From contig SXXD01000249.1 in assembly GCA_005789685.1 (NCBI GenBank), positions 1 to 6,919 of the forward strand: a DNA stretch of 6,919 nt, written 5' to 3'. This document shows positions 1-6,919 of the stretch, piece by piece. The translations under genes and the position numbers were made by a program. Numbering within the stretch: position 1 is the first letter of the stretch; each line of letters opens with the position of its first letter. Under the pieces are notes generated by a model. That model saw only the letters and a program-made list of their open reading frames with translations. It made no database searches and was not told the origin of the DNA. This stretch comes from Burkholderiales bacterium. GTDB taxonomy: Bacteria > Pseudomonadota > Gammaproteobacteria > Burkholderiales > Burkholderiaceae_C.

Positions 1-477
1 AGGCGTTTTTTCAAGGCGATAGTCAAGCTGAATAGGCTCACCTCTGCCTCTGACCTCGGTTTGAACGACCAGATTTTTGTCATCTGTAGCGCCGCGCAAA
101 GGTTTGAGCTCAATGGACTGATCGCTGATTTGACTGAGTGCGCCAGAATAGGTGCGAATGAGCAGCAACTTGAACTCTGCTTGCAAGCGTTCTTGCTGCT
201 CAGGGGTGGCCTTGCGCCAACCTGGCCCAGTAGCCAGCGCGGTCATGCGGCGGAAATTGACATGCTGCATCAGCTTGGTATCGACCAATTGCATGATCTT
301 GTTGATGTCACCGCCCTTGATGCTTTTGTCGGAACGAACGGCATCCAAAGTTTCATTGGAAATGCGTTTCACGAAAGCATCGGGTGCTTCATCGGCAGCC
401 CAAACGGTGGCTGAACCCAAGCAGAAACCCAACGCCCAAACAACAGGCCATAAATAAGTGAAGAATTTGCGATTCAT
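1..477 (-). CDS. mlaC: Phospholipid-binding periplasmic carrier MlaC (Ttg2D family), C-terminus cut off by window edge
   Basis: MlaC is a soluble periplasmic carrier that ferries phospholipids between the outer-membrane MlaA complex and the inner-membrane MlaFEDB complex. The reading frame is open from the ATG at 477 to base 1, giving 159 codons without a stop. The E. coli protein is about 211 residues, so roughly a quarter is missing. Residues 1-27 look like a Sec signal peptide: basic start MNRK, a hydrophobic core, and a probable cleavage site after VWA (25-27). The following region has the Ttg2/MlaC pattern: FVKRISNETLD (35-45), VNFRRMTALATGPGWRKATP (73-92) and FKLLLIRTYSGAL (102-114). 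An in-frame TGA four codons upstream (487-489) rules out a longer N-terminus. I see no Shine-Dalgarno before the ATG. It follows mlaA after 96 nt. The family call is from recognised motifs and gene order and is firm. Confidence 0.94.
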   Translation of the reverse strand, partial: MNRKFFTYLWPVVWALGFCLGSATVWAADEAPDAFVKRISNETLDAVRSDKSIKGGDINKIMQLVDTKLMQHVNFRRMTALATGPGWRKATPEQQERLQAEFKLLLIRTYSGALSQISDQSIELKPLRGATDDKNLVVQTEVRGRGEPIQLDYRLEKTP

Positions 478-489
478 AGGATGAGATCA

Positions 490-510
490 TAAAGAGCGTT
501 TCACTCTTTA
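490..510 (-). other. Hairpin in the mlaA-mlaC gap
   Basis: In the minus-strand transcript the arms TAAAGAG and CTCTTTA pair perfectly. A G-U and a G-C pair can extend the stem to 9 bp with an AAA triloop. There is no following U-tract, so it does not look like an intrinsic terminator. It ends 12 nt before the mlaC ATG and could affect mlaC translation or mRNA stability; that role is inference. Confidence 0.5.
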
Positions 511-523
511 ACGCGCGAACTGC

Positions 524-552
524 ATAAAAGTAGATTAGACCACCAAGTTCAA
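524..552 (-). promoter_or_regulatory. Weak candidate sigma-70 promoter upstream of mlaC
   Basis: On the minus strand, TTGAAC (552-547) and TTTTAT (529-524) are separated by 17 nt. Each matches 4 of 6 positions of the -35 and -10 consensus. It lies in the only sizeable gap within the mla cluster and could give mlaC some independent expression. Matches this weak occur often by chance, so it is only a candidate. Confidence 0.2.
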
Positions 553-573
553 TTCGTCTTTGCCCCAAGGCTG

Positions 574-1374
574 TTAGGGTTTTGGCGTCTGCAGCAAGGG
601 CTCCTGCGTGCCCGTAGCGCTGGGTCGGTTGGGGGCCACCATAGGCGCAGGTTGGTCCGGATCTTCAAAATCGTCCAACATGGGCGGGTTGCCATCGTAA
701 ATGTCATTCAAACGCTTTTGCAAATAGGCATCCCGTGTGAATGTGTAGGGGTCTAAAGAAGCTTGTTTGACAGCGTCGGACAAGGACAAATAGCGCTCCC
801 GCTTGTCGGTCAAGCGCAACAATGTGAGCGTGATTTTAGCCGCTGTGTCTTTCAGTTGTTGGTTCACGTCTGTTTTGGTGTCGATGTACAGGCCCAGGCT
901 GTCGCGAACGGTGGAAGGCCCAAAGAAAGGCAAGACCACATAGGGGCCCGACGAAACGCCCCAAAACGCCATGGTTTGACCGAAGTCCTCTTTGTGCTTG
1001 TCAATCTTCAATTCGGTGGCCCAATCAATGATGCCGCCCAGCCCCAGCGTGGTGTTGATGCCCACACGCATGGCACTTTTAGCAGCCGCTTGGAGTTTCA
1101 GTTGCGCCAAGCTGTTGAAGAACGACATGACATCGCTCTGATTGCTGAAAAAATTGCCTATGCCTTTGCGGACTACCGTTGGCAAAACTTGGCCATAAAT
1201 CACCGCAACAGGTCTGAGCACCACATCATCGGCCATGTCGTTGAAGGCCGTGACTTTTCGGTTCAAGGGCTCAAGAGGATCCGTTGGATCTGGGCCTTTG
1301 AGTGACGCGCACCCTTGCAAAAGCAAGCTTGCTACGATGAGTAAACCTAGGCGCACGCGCCACCAAAATTTCAT
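574..1374 (-). CDS. mlaA: Outer-membrane phospholipid transport lipoprotein MlaA (VacJ)
   Basis: MlaA sits in the outer membrane, where in E. coli it associates with porins. It removes mislocalised phospholipids from the outer leaflet and passes them to MlaC. The 266-residue product starts with a lipoprotein signal peptide whose lipobox LLQGC puts the acylated cysteine at residue 22. Ala at +2 fits outer-membrane sorting. VacJ-family motifs follow in order: DPLEPLNRKVTAFND (32-46), INTTLGLGGIIDWA (106-119), EDFGQTMAFWGVSSGPYV (129-146) and LPFFGPSTVRDSLG (148-161). The last ~35 residues are Pro/Asp-rich, look disordered, and make it slightly longer than E. coli MlaA (251 residues). The ATG shares one base with the mlaD stop (TAATG), so translation is probably coupled. 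In E. coli mlaA lies elsewhere in the genome; here it is inside the transporter operon. Confidence 0.97.
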   Translation of the reverse strand: MKFWWRVRLGLLIVASLLLQGCASLKGPDPTDPLEPLNRKVTAFNDMADDVVLRPVAVIYGQVLPTVVRKGIGNFFSNQSDVMSFFNSLAQLKLQAAAKSAMRVGINTTLGLGGIIDWATELKIDKHKEDFGQTMAFWGVSSGPYVVLPFFGPSTVRDSLGLYIDTKTDVNQQLKDTAAKITLTLLRLTDKRERYLSLSDAVKQASLDPYTFTRDAYLQKRLNDIYDGNPPMLDDFEDPDQPAPMVAPNRPSATGTQEPLLQTPKP

Positions 1375-1856
1375 TACTTGGTTCCGGATGTGGGTGCGGC
1401 AGGATCTGCCGCTTTGCTGTACAAAAATTGGCTGATTAAATTTTCTAAGACCACGGCCGATTGGGTCGAGCCGATGTTGTCGCCCGCTACCAGATTCTTT
1501 TCATCGGCACCCGCCACAATGCCTACGTACTGCTCGCCTAACAAACCACTGGTCAGAATTTTTAAAGAACTGTCTTTGGGGAAATCGTACTGGTTTTGCA
1601 GTGCCAAGCTGACTTTGGCTTGAAAACTTTCGCCGTCAAATTGAATGCTGTCAACACGGCCCACCACCACCCCCGCACTCTTAACGGCTGCGCCTTTTTT
1701 AAGGCCGCCAATGTTGTCAAACTTAGCGGTCACGGTGTAATTTTTGGACCAGCTGTATTGCAACAAATTGGCCGATTTCAGCGCCAGAAAAAGCACTGCC
1801 GCCAATCCGATCAACACAAACAAACCTACCCACACATCATTTTTTGAACGTTGCAT
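1374..1856 (-). CDS. mlaD: Inner-membrane MCE-domain protein MlaD
   Basis: MlaD is anchored in the inner membrane and forms a hexameric ring in the periplasm. The ring gives lipids a hydrophobic channel between MlaC and the MlaE permease. From the ATG at 1856 the protein has 160 residues. There is one N-terminal membrane helix (about 9-26) and one MCE domain (about 39-116), with the typical GGLKKGAAVKSAGVVVGRV stretch at 50-68 and LLGEQYVGI at 105-113. A short amphipathic segment, ENLISQFLY (138-146), resembles the pore-lining helix of MlaD, and the tail is Ala/Pro-rich. It is shorter than E. coli MlaD (183 residues), mostly at the C-terminus. A GTG at 1859 is also in frame, but the GGAGG at 1862-1866 is only 2 nt from it and 5 nt from the ATG, so I prefer the ATG. 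It starts 10 nt after mlaE. Confidence 0.95.
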   Translation of the reverse strand: MQRSKNDVWVGLFVLIGLAAVLFLALKSANLLQYSWSKNYTVTAKFDNIGGLKKGAAVKSAGVVVGRVDSIQFDGESFQAKVSLALQNQYDFPKDSSLKILTSGLLGEQYVGIVAGADEKNLVAGDNIGSTQSAVVLENLISQFLYSKAADPAAPTSGTK

Positions 1857-1860
1857 CACG

Positions 1861-1868
1861 TCCTCCTT
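1861..1868 (-). promoter_or_regulatory. Strong Shine-Dalgarno of mlaD, overlapping the mlaE stop
   Basis: The minus strand reads AAGGAGGA, close to an ideal Shine-Dalgarno. Its first two bases are the last two of the mlaE TAA stop (1869-1867). The spacing favours the ATG at 1856 over the GTG at 1859. It is the strongest ribosome binding site in the mla cluster, which may favour a high yield of MlaD, the hexameric subunit. Confidence 0.85.
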
Positions 1869-2649
1869 AAATGCTGAACATCATCACAGTAAGGACGAAG
1901 TCCAGTCCTAAAACAGACAACGAAGAGATCACCACGCTTCGGGTGGTGGCTGAAGCCACGCCATCGGGTGTAGGCTGAGCCACATACCCTTGCAACAAGG
2001 CAATGAAGGTAACTGCCACGCCAAACACCACGCTTTTGATCATGCCATTGCCAACATCTTTGAACACATCGACACCGCTTTGCATTTGACTCCAAAATGC
2101 GCCCTCATCAACGCCAATTAGAAGCACACCCACCACATAACCGCCCAAAATACCGACCGCACTGAAAACGGCGGTGAGCAGAGGCAAGGCAATGATGCCA
2201 CCCCACAAACGCGGCGCCAAAATTCGCAGTTTTGGATCAACCGCCATCATTTCCAAAGCCGTCAATTGCTCGCCAGCGCGCATCAAACCAATTTCTGCAG
2301 TAATGGAGGCACCCGCCCGCCCTGCGAACAACAGCGCCGCCACCACAGGGCCGAGTTCACGCACCAAACTCAGCGCCACCAACAAGCCAAGTGCATCGGC
2401 CGCGCCATAGCGCTGCAAAGTGTAGTAGCCCTGCAAGCCCAAAACGAAGCCGACAAACAGGCCTGAGACGGTAATGATGGCCAAGGAGTAGTTGCCCAAG
2501 AAATGCACTTGATCGCGAACCAGCCCAAAGCGCTTCAAACAAGCACCCGACATCATGGCCAGTTGGCCCAATAATCGCGCGCCATAACCCCAGTCCGCCA
2601 ATTTCTGGCGGACGGCAAAGCCAAGTTCAGCAGGGTGCAAAAAGTTCAT
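1867..2649 (-). CDS. mlaE: Phospholipid ABC transporter permease MlaE
   Basis: MlaE is the membrane-spanning permease of the MlaFEDB transporter. A dimer sits between the MlaF ATPases and the MlaD ring. At 260 residues it equals the E. coli length. An N-terminal amphipathic segment is followed by about five hydrophobic stretches, roughly at 52-75, 85-110, 148-178, 203-222 and 236-258. The family signature is clear: SLVRELGPVVAALLFAGRAG (94-113), then ASITAEIGLMRAGEQLTALE (114-133), with EQLTALEMMAVDP as the cytoplasmic coupling helix that contacts MlaF. R97-E98 fall where a charged pair has been implicated in the lipid pocket of E. coli MlaE (recalled, not checked). The ATG overlaps the mlaF stop by 4 nt (ATGA) and has no evident Shine-Dalgarno, so it is probably translated by reinitiation after mlaF. 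Confidence 0.97.
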   Translation of the reverse strand: MNFLHPAELGFAVRQKLADWGYGARLLGQLAMMSGACLKRFGLVRDQVHFLGNYSLAIITVSGLFVGFVLGLQGYYTLQRYGAADALGLLVALSLVRELGPVVAALLFAGRAGASITAEIGLMRAGEQLTALEMMAVDPKLRILAPRLWGGIIALPLLTAVFSAVGILGGYVVGVLLIGVDEGAFWSQMQSGVDVFKDVGNGMIKSVVFGVAVTFIALLQGYVAQPTPDGVASATTRSVVISSLSVLGLDFVLTVMMFSI

Positions 2650-3461
2650 GGTGCAATGCGGCTGAAATCTTCAGCGATGGATTTGGCGGGGTAATGAAAA
2701 TGGACCGGACCCTCGCTGAGGCCATTCACAAATTGGTGAATCAGCGGATCAGAAGTTTGCCTGAGTGCTTCGGGCGTGCCTTGCGCTGCAACTTTGCCAT
2801 TGGCCAAGACCACCACATGGTCTGCAATTTGAAATGTTTCGTCGACATCGTGGGATACCACCACACTGGTAATGCCCAAGCTGTCGTTTAACTTGCGAAT
2901 GAGTCTTGCCGCTGTACCTAATGAAATAGGGTCAAGCCCAGCAAAGGGTTCGTCGTACATCATGAGATCGGGATCTAAAGCAATGGCACGGGCCAGTGCA
3001 ACGCGTCGGCCCATACCCCCTGAAATTTCGGAAGGCTTTAGATCTCTGGCACCGCGCAATCCCACCGCATCGAGCTTCATCAAAACAATGTCGCGCACCA
3101 TGGACTCAGACATTTTCGTGTGTTCTCTTAACGGAAACGCCACGTTGTCAAACACACTCATGTCGGTGAACAAAGCGCCAAACTGAAACAACATGCCCAT
3201 GCGCCTGCGGGCTGCATAAAGTTGTTCTGTGTTCATTTGACCCACATCATGGCCATCGAATGTGAGTTGGCCGTTTTGGGCGCGGTATTGGCCACCAATT
3301 AAACGCAAGACAGTGGTCTTGCCACCGCCAGAGACACCCATCAGGGCCGTGACTTTGCCACGCGGTATGCCAAACGACAGGTCATTCAGAATGACGCGGT
3401 CCCCGTAGCCGAAGCTGAGGTTTTTCAATTCGACCAGAGGTGGAGAGTTGGGCAAAGTCAT
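2646..3461 (-). CDS. mlaF: Phospholipid ABC transporter ATP-binding protein MlaF
   Basis: MlaF is the cytoplasmic ATPase that powers lipid movement by the MlaFEDB complex. The 271 residues match the usual length (E. coli 269). All nucleotide-binding motifs are intact: Walker A GVSGGGKTT (42-50), Q-loop Gln93 in LFQFGALFTDM, ABC signature ISGGM (146-150), Walker B LMMYDEP (166-172) with catalytic Glu171, D-loop GLDP (175-178) and switch His204 in VVSHDVDE. The segment FGALFTDMSVFDNVAFPLRE (94-113) is characteristic of the Mla/Ttg2A subgroup. So is the C-terminal extension after the core, containing GPVHFHYPA (251-259), a region that in E. coli MlaF takes part in dimer contacts. It is the first gene of the mla cluster. 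The ATG at 3461 gives the expected N-terminus, but no Shine-Dalgarno precedes it and a terminator hairpin lies just upstream. Confidence 0.97.
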   Translation of the reverse strand: MTLPNSPPLVELKNLSFGYGDRVILNDLSFGIPRGKVTALMGVSGGGKTTVLRLIGGQYRAQNGQLTFDGHDVGQMNTEQLYAARRRMGMLFQFGALFTDMSVFDNVAFPLREHTKMSESMVRDIVLMKLDAVGLRGARDLKPSEISGGMGRRVALARAIALDPDLMMYDEPFAGLDPISLGTAARLIRKLNDSLGITSVVVSHDVDETFQIADHVVVLANGKVAAQGTPEALRQTSDPLIHQFVNGLSEGPVHFHYPAKSIAEDFSRIAP

Positions 3462-3466
3462 GTGAG

Positions 3467-3495
3467 AAAAACAAAAGCCGGGATCGCCGGCTTTT
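3467..3495 (-). terminator. Rho-independent terminator after gltD
   Basis: The arms at 3473-3481 and 3487-3495 (AAAAGCCGG / CCGGCTTTT) pair perfectly over 9 bp around a 5-nt loop. On the minus strand the hairpin is followed by a U-rich run (TTTTGTTTTT, counting the end of the stem). That orientation terminates transcription coming from gltD, whose stop is 72 nt upstream. The U-tract ends about 5 nt before the mlaF ATG, so transcripts reaching mlaF must read through it or start within it. Termination of plus-strand transcripts is less likely, because only four Us close that side of the stem. Confidence 0.88.
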
Positions 3496-3522
3496 GAAGG
3501 GTAAGGCGTTCAGGTGAAGCTT

Positions 3523-3546
3523 GTGTGACTCTTTGAAAATTCACAC
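3523..3546. repeat. Imperfectly spaced dyad GTGTGA-N12-TCACAC
   Basis: Two perfect 6-bp arms flank a 12-nt AT-rich centre in the gltD-mlaF gap. It could be a weak hairpin in the gltD 3' untranslated region or a protein-binding dyad. The half-sites resemble CRP-type half-sites (TGTGA/TCACA), but the spacing is 12 rather than 6, so I do not call it a CRP site. Confidence 0.35.
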
Positions 3547-3553
3547 GCCAACC

Positions 3554-3565
3554 TGTCTGCAGACA
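3554..3565. repeat. 12-bp perfect palindrome TGTCTGCAGACA
   Basis: TGTCTGCAGACA equals its own reverse complement with no central spacer. It begins 2 nt after the gltD stop codon. As RNA it would make a poor hairpin because there is no loop, so a dimeric DNA-binding protein site is a more natural reading than an RNA element. No regulator can be named from the sequence. Confidence 0.5.
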
Positions 3566-3567
3566 TT

Positions 3568-5034
3568 TTAACGGGGTAAGTCACTGCTTCCCATTAAGAA
3601 TTCATCCACCGCGCGGGCAGCTTGTCGGCCTTCACGGATGGCCCAAACCACCAAAGATTGGCCACGGCGCATGTCGCCCGCCGCAAAAACCTTGGCCACA
3701 TTGGTGGCATAGCCACCTGTGAAATCGGTGGTGGCTTTGGCATTGCCACGGTTGTCTTTGTCCACGCCAAAGGCGTCCAAGATGGTGGCAACAGGGTTCA
3801 CAAAGCCCATGGCCAAGAACACCATGTCGGCTGGGTAAGTCTTTTCGGTGCCTGGCACATTGACCAATTTGCCGTCTTTGAATTCGACTTCAACGGTTTT
3901 GAGACCTGTGACCTTGCCTTTTTCGCCAATGAACTCTTGGGTGGAAACGGCGAATTCGCGGGTGCAACCTTCTTCGTGGCTGGAGCTGGTGCGCAGCTTC
4001 AGAGGCCAGTAAGGCCATGTCAAAGGACGGTTTTCTTCTTCGGGAGGCTGGGGCATCACTTCAAACTGCGTGACGCTCTTCGCACCATGGCGGTTGGAGG
4101 TACCGACGCAATCGCTGCCGGTATCGCCGCCGCCAATCACGATGACGTGTTTGCCGTCAGCGCGCAGTTGGTCCTTGAGCTTGTCGCCGGCGTTCACTTT
4201 GTTTTGCTGTGGCAAGAATTCCATAGCGAAGTGAATGCCTGACAAATCGCGGCCAGGCACGTTCAAATCGCGTGATTGCTCTGAGCCACCGGTCAACAAC
4301 ACTGCGTCAAAGTCTTTCTGGAGTTGCTCTGGGCTGATGGTTTCTTGAGACCAGTTGGTCACTTTGGAACCCGCAGGCAGACTGCCCACCATGACGCCGG
4401 TTTTGAGGGTCACGCCTTCGGCCACCAACTGCTCTGCGCGACGGTCGATGTGCGACTTTTCCATTTTGAAATCAGGAATGCCATAACGCAACAAGCCGCC
4501 AATGCGATCGTTCTTTTCGAACAGCGTCACGTCGTGACCCACCCGTGCCAACTGCTGAGCAGCAGCCATACCGGCGGGGCCTGAACCCACCACGGCTACT
4601 TTTTTGCCAGTCTTGTGCGCTGCAGGACGGGGCTTGACCCAACCTTCTTGCCATGCACGGTCAATGATGGCGTGCTCAATCGACTTGATGCCCACGGCAT
4701 CGTCGGCCACATTCAAAGTGCAAGCTGCTTCACAAGGTGCGGGGCAAATGCGGCCCGTGAACTCTGGGAAGTTGTTGGTGCTGTGCAGCACTTCAATGGC
4801 GTTTTTCCAATCGCCTTGAAATACCAAGTCGTTGAAATCGGGAATGATGTTGTTAACAGGGCAGCCGCTGTTACAAAACGGTGTGCCGCAGTCCATGCAG
4901 CGAGCGCTTTGCGCTTTGGCTTGCGCGTCGTCCAAACCAATGACGAATTCTTTGTAGTTTTTGACGCGCTCGCCTACGGGCTTGTAGCCCTCTTCGACGC
5001 GCTCAAATTCCATGAAACCAGTGATTTTTCCCAT
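3568..5034 (-). CDS. gltD: Glutamate synthase [NADPH] small subunit
   Basis: GltD is the FAD- and iron-sulfur-containing beta subunit of GOGAT. It takes electrons from NADPH and passes them to the FMN of GltB for glutamate synthesis. From the ATG at 5034 it has 488 residues (E. coli 472). The N-terminal cysteine-rich domain shows Cys46, 49, 54 and 58 ([13 protein letters not shown]) and Cys97, 101 and 105 (CPAPCEAAC), which fit the two [4Fe-4S] clusters. The FAD-binding Rossmann motif is GSGPAG (150-155), followed by [17 protein letters not shown] (177-193). The NADPH-binding motif is GGGDTG (301-306), and the C-terminal flavin motif is [19 protein letters not shown] (451-469). An in-frame TTG at 5040 would add two residues, but the AAGGA at 5041-5045 touches it directly and sits 6 nt from the ATG, so the ATG is preferred. 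It starts 38 nt after gltB, presumably on the same mRNA. Confidence 0.98.
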   Translation of the reverse strand: MGKITGFMEFERVEEGYKPVGERVKNYKEFVIGLDDAQAKAQSARCMDCGTPFCNSGCPVNNIIPDFNDLVFQGDWKNAIEVLHSTNNFPEFTGRICPAPCEAACTLNVADDAVGIKSIEHAIIDRAWQEGWVKPRPAAHKTGKKVAVVGSGPAGMAAAQQLARVGHDVTLFEKNDRIGGLLRYGIPDFKMEKSHIDRRAEQLVAEGVTLKTGVMVGSLPAGSKVTNWSQETISPEQLQKDFDAVLLTGGSEQSRDLNVPGRDLSGIHFAMEFLPQQNKVNAGDKLKDQLRADGKHVIVIGGGDTGSDCVGTSNRHGAKSVTQFEVMPQPPEEENRPLTWPYWPLKLRTSSSHEEGCTREFAVSTQEFIGEKGKVTGLKTVEVEFKDGKLVNVPGTEKTYPADMVFLAMGFVNPVATILDAFGVDKDNRGNAKATTDFTGGYATNVAKVFAAGDMRRGQSLVVWAIREGRQAARAVDEFLMGSSDLPR

Positions 5035-5040
5035 GATCAA

Positions 5041-5045
5041 TCCTT
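5041..5045 (-). promoter_or_regulatory. Shine-Dalgarno that sets the gltD start
   Basis: The minus strand reads AAGGA, then TTGATC, then ATG. Six nucleotides to the ATG at 5034 is a normal spacing. The TTG at 5040 would have none, so a start there is unlikely. Confidence 0.8.
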
Positions 5046-5072
5046 GTTATTTCTTTGTGCTTATTTGACCCA

Positions 5073-6919
<1,847 letters not shown>

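Noticed and set aside
61..457. Two overlapping plus-strand open frames (117 and 101 codons) at the left edge
   Set aside because: They are antisense to mlaC, which is open to the edge on the minus strand and has a signal peptide and Ttg2D motifs.
490..510. Terminator between mlaA and mlaC
   Set aside because: The hairpin stem is AT-rich and the minus-strand sequence after it (TGATCTCATCC) has no U-tract, so intrinsic termination is unlikely.
763..1305. 180-codon plus-strand open frame opposite mlaA
   Set aside because: Antisense shadow of a complete, well-recognised lipoprotein gene; no family resemblance and no convincing ribosome binding site.
3523..3546. CRP-like operator
   Set aside because: The half-sites resemble TGTGA/TCACA, but the spacing is 12 nt instead of 6, so a canonical CRP dimer would not fit.
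3622..4242. 206-codon plus-strand open frame opposite gltD
   Set aside because: It lies entirely within a gene whose motifs are intact, and its translation is rich in Ala, Gly, His and Phe, as expected from reading the complement of a well-coded gene. No recognisable domain.

Overview
All seven genes in this window lie on the minus strand, so they are read from the right edge to the left. The proteins are typical proteobacterial housekeeping proteins. The GC content is moderate (low-to-mid 50s by eye), and mlaA sits inside the mla operon between mlaD and mlaC. Together this points to a betaproteobacterium, probably Burkholderiales and perhaps a freshwater Comamonadaceae-type organism. The lineage is inferred from protein style and gene order, not from any search.

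Right half (3568-6919): the nitrogen-assimilation pair gltB-gltD, the large and small subunits of NADPH-dependent glutamate synthase (GOGAT). Only the C-terminal ~614 codons of gltB are present; its start lies beyond the right edge. gltD is complete and begins 38 nt after the gltB stop, behind a clear Shine-Dalgarno. The large subunit moves ammonia from glutamine onto 2-oxoglutarate, and GltD supplies electrons from NADPH.

Middle gap (3462-3567, 106 bp): a strong intrinsic terminator ends the gltBD transcript. A 12-bp perfect palindrome and a looser dyad lie in the same gap. The terminator's U-tract ends about 5 nt from the mlaF start codon, leaving no room for a Shine-Dalgarno or for a promoter after the hairpin.

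Left half (1-3461): mlaF-mlaE-mlaD-mlaA-mlaC, encoding the Mla (Ttg2/VacJ) phospholipid transport system that maintains outer-membrane lipid asymmetry. MlaF is the ATPase, MlaE the permease, MlaD the inner-membrane MCE ring protein, MlaA the outer-membrane lipoprotein and MlaC the periplasmic lipid carrier. mlaF/mlaE overlap by 4 nt and mlaD/mlaA by 1 nt, and the mlaD Shine-Dalgarno overlaps the mlaE stop, so these four look tightly coupled. mlaC follows after a 96-nt gap with a hairpin and runs off the left edge after 159 codons. A STAS protein, mlaB, would be expected just beyond but is not in the window.

I found no mobile elements, CRISPR arrays, tRNA or rRNA genes, and no credible undescribed system. 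The points most worth a second look are regulatory: the terminator abutting mlaF, the palindrome after gltD, and the hairpin gap before mlaC. There is no gene-free stretch longer than 106 bp.
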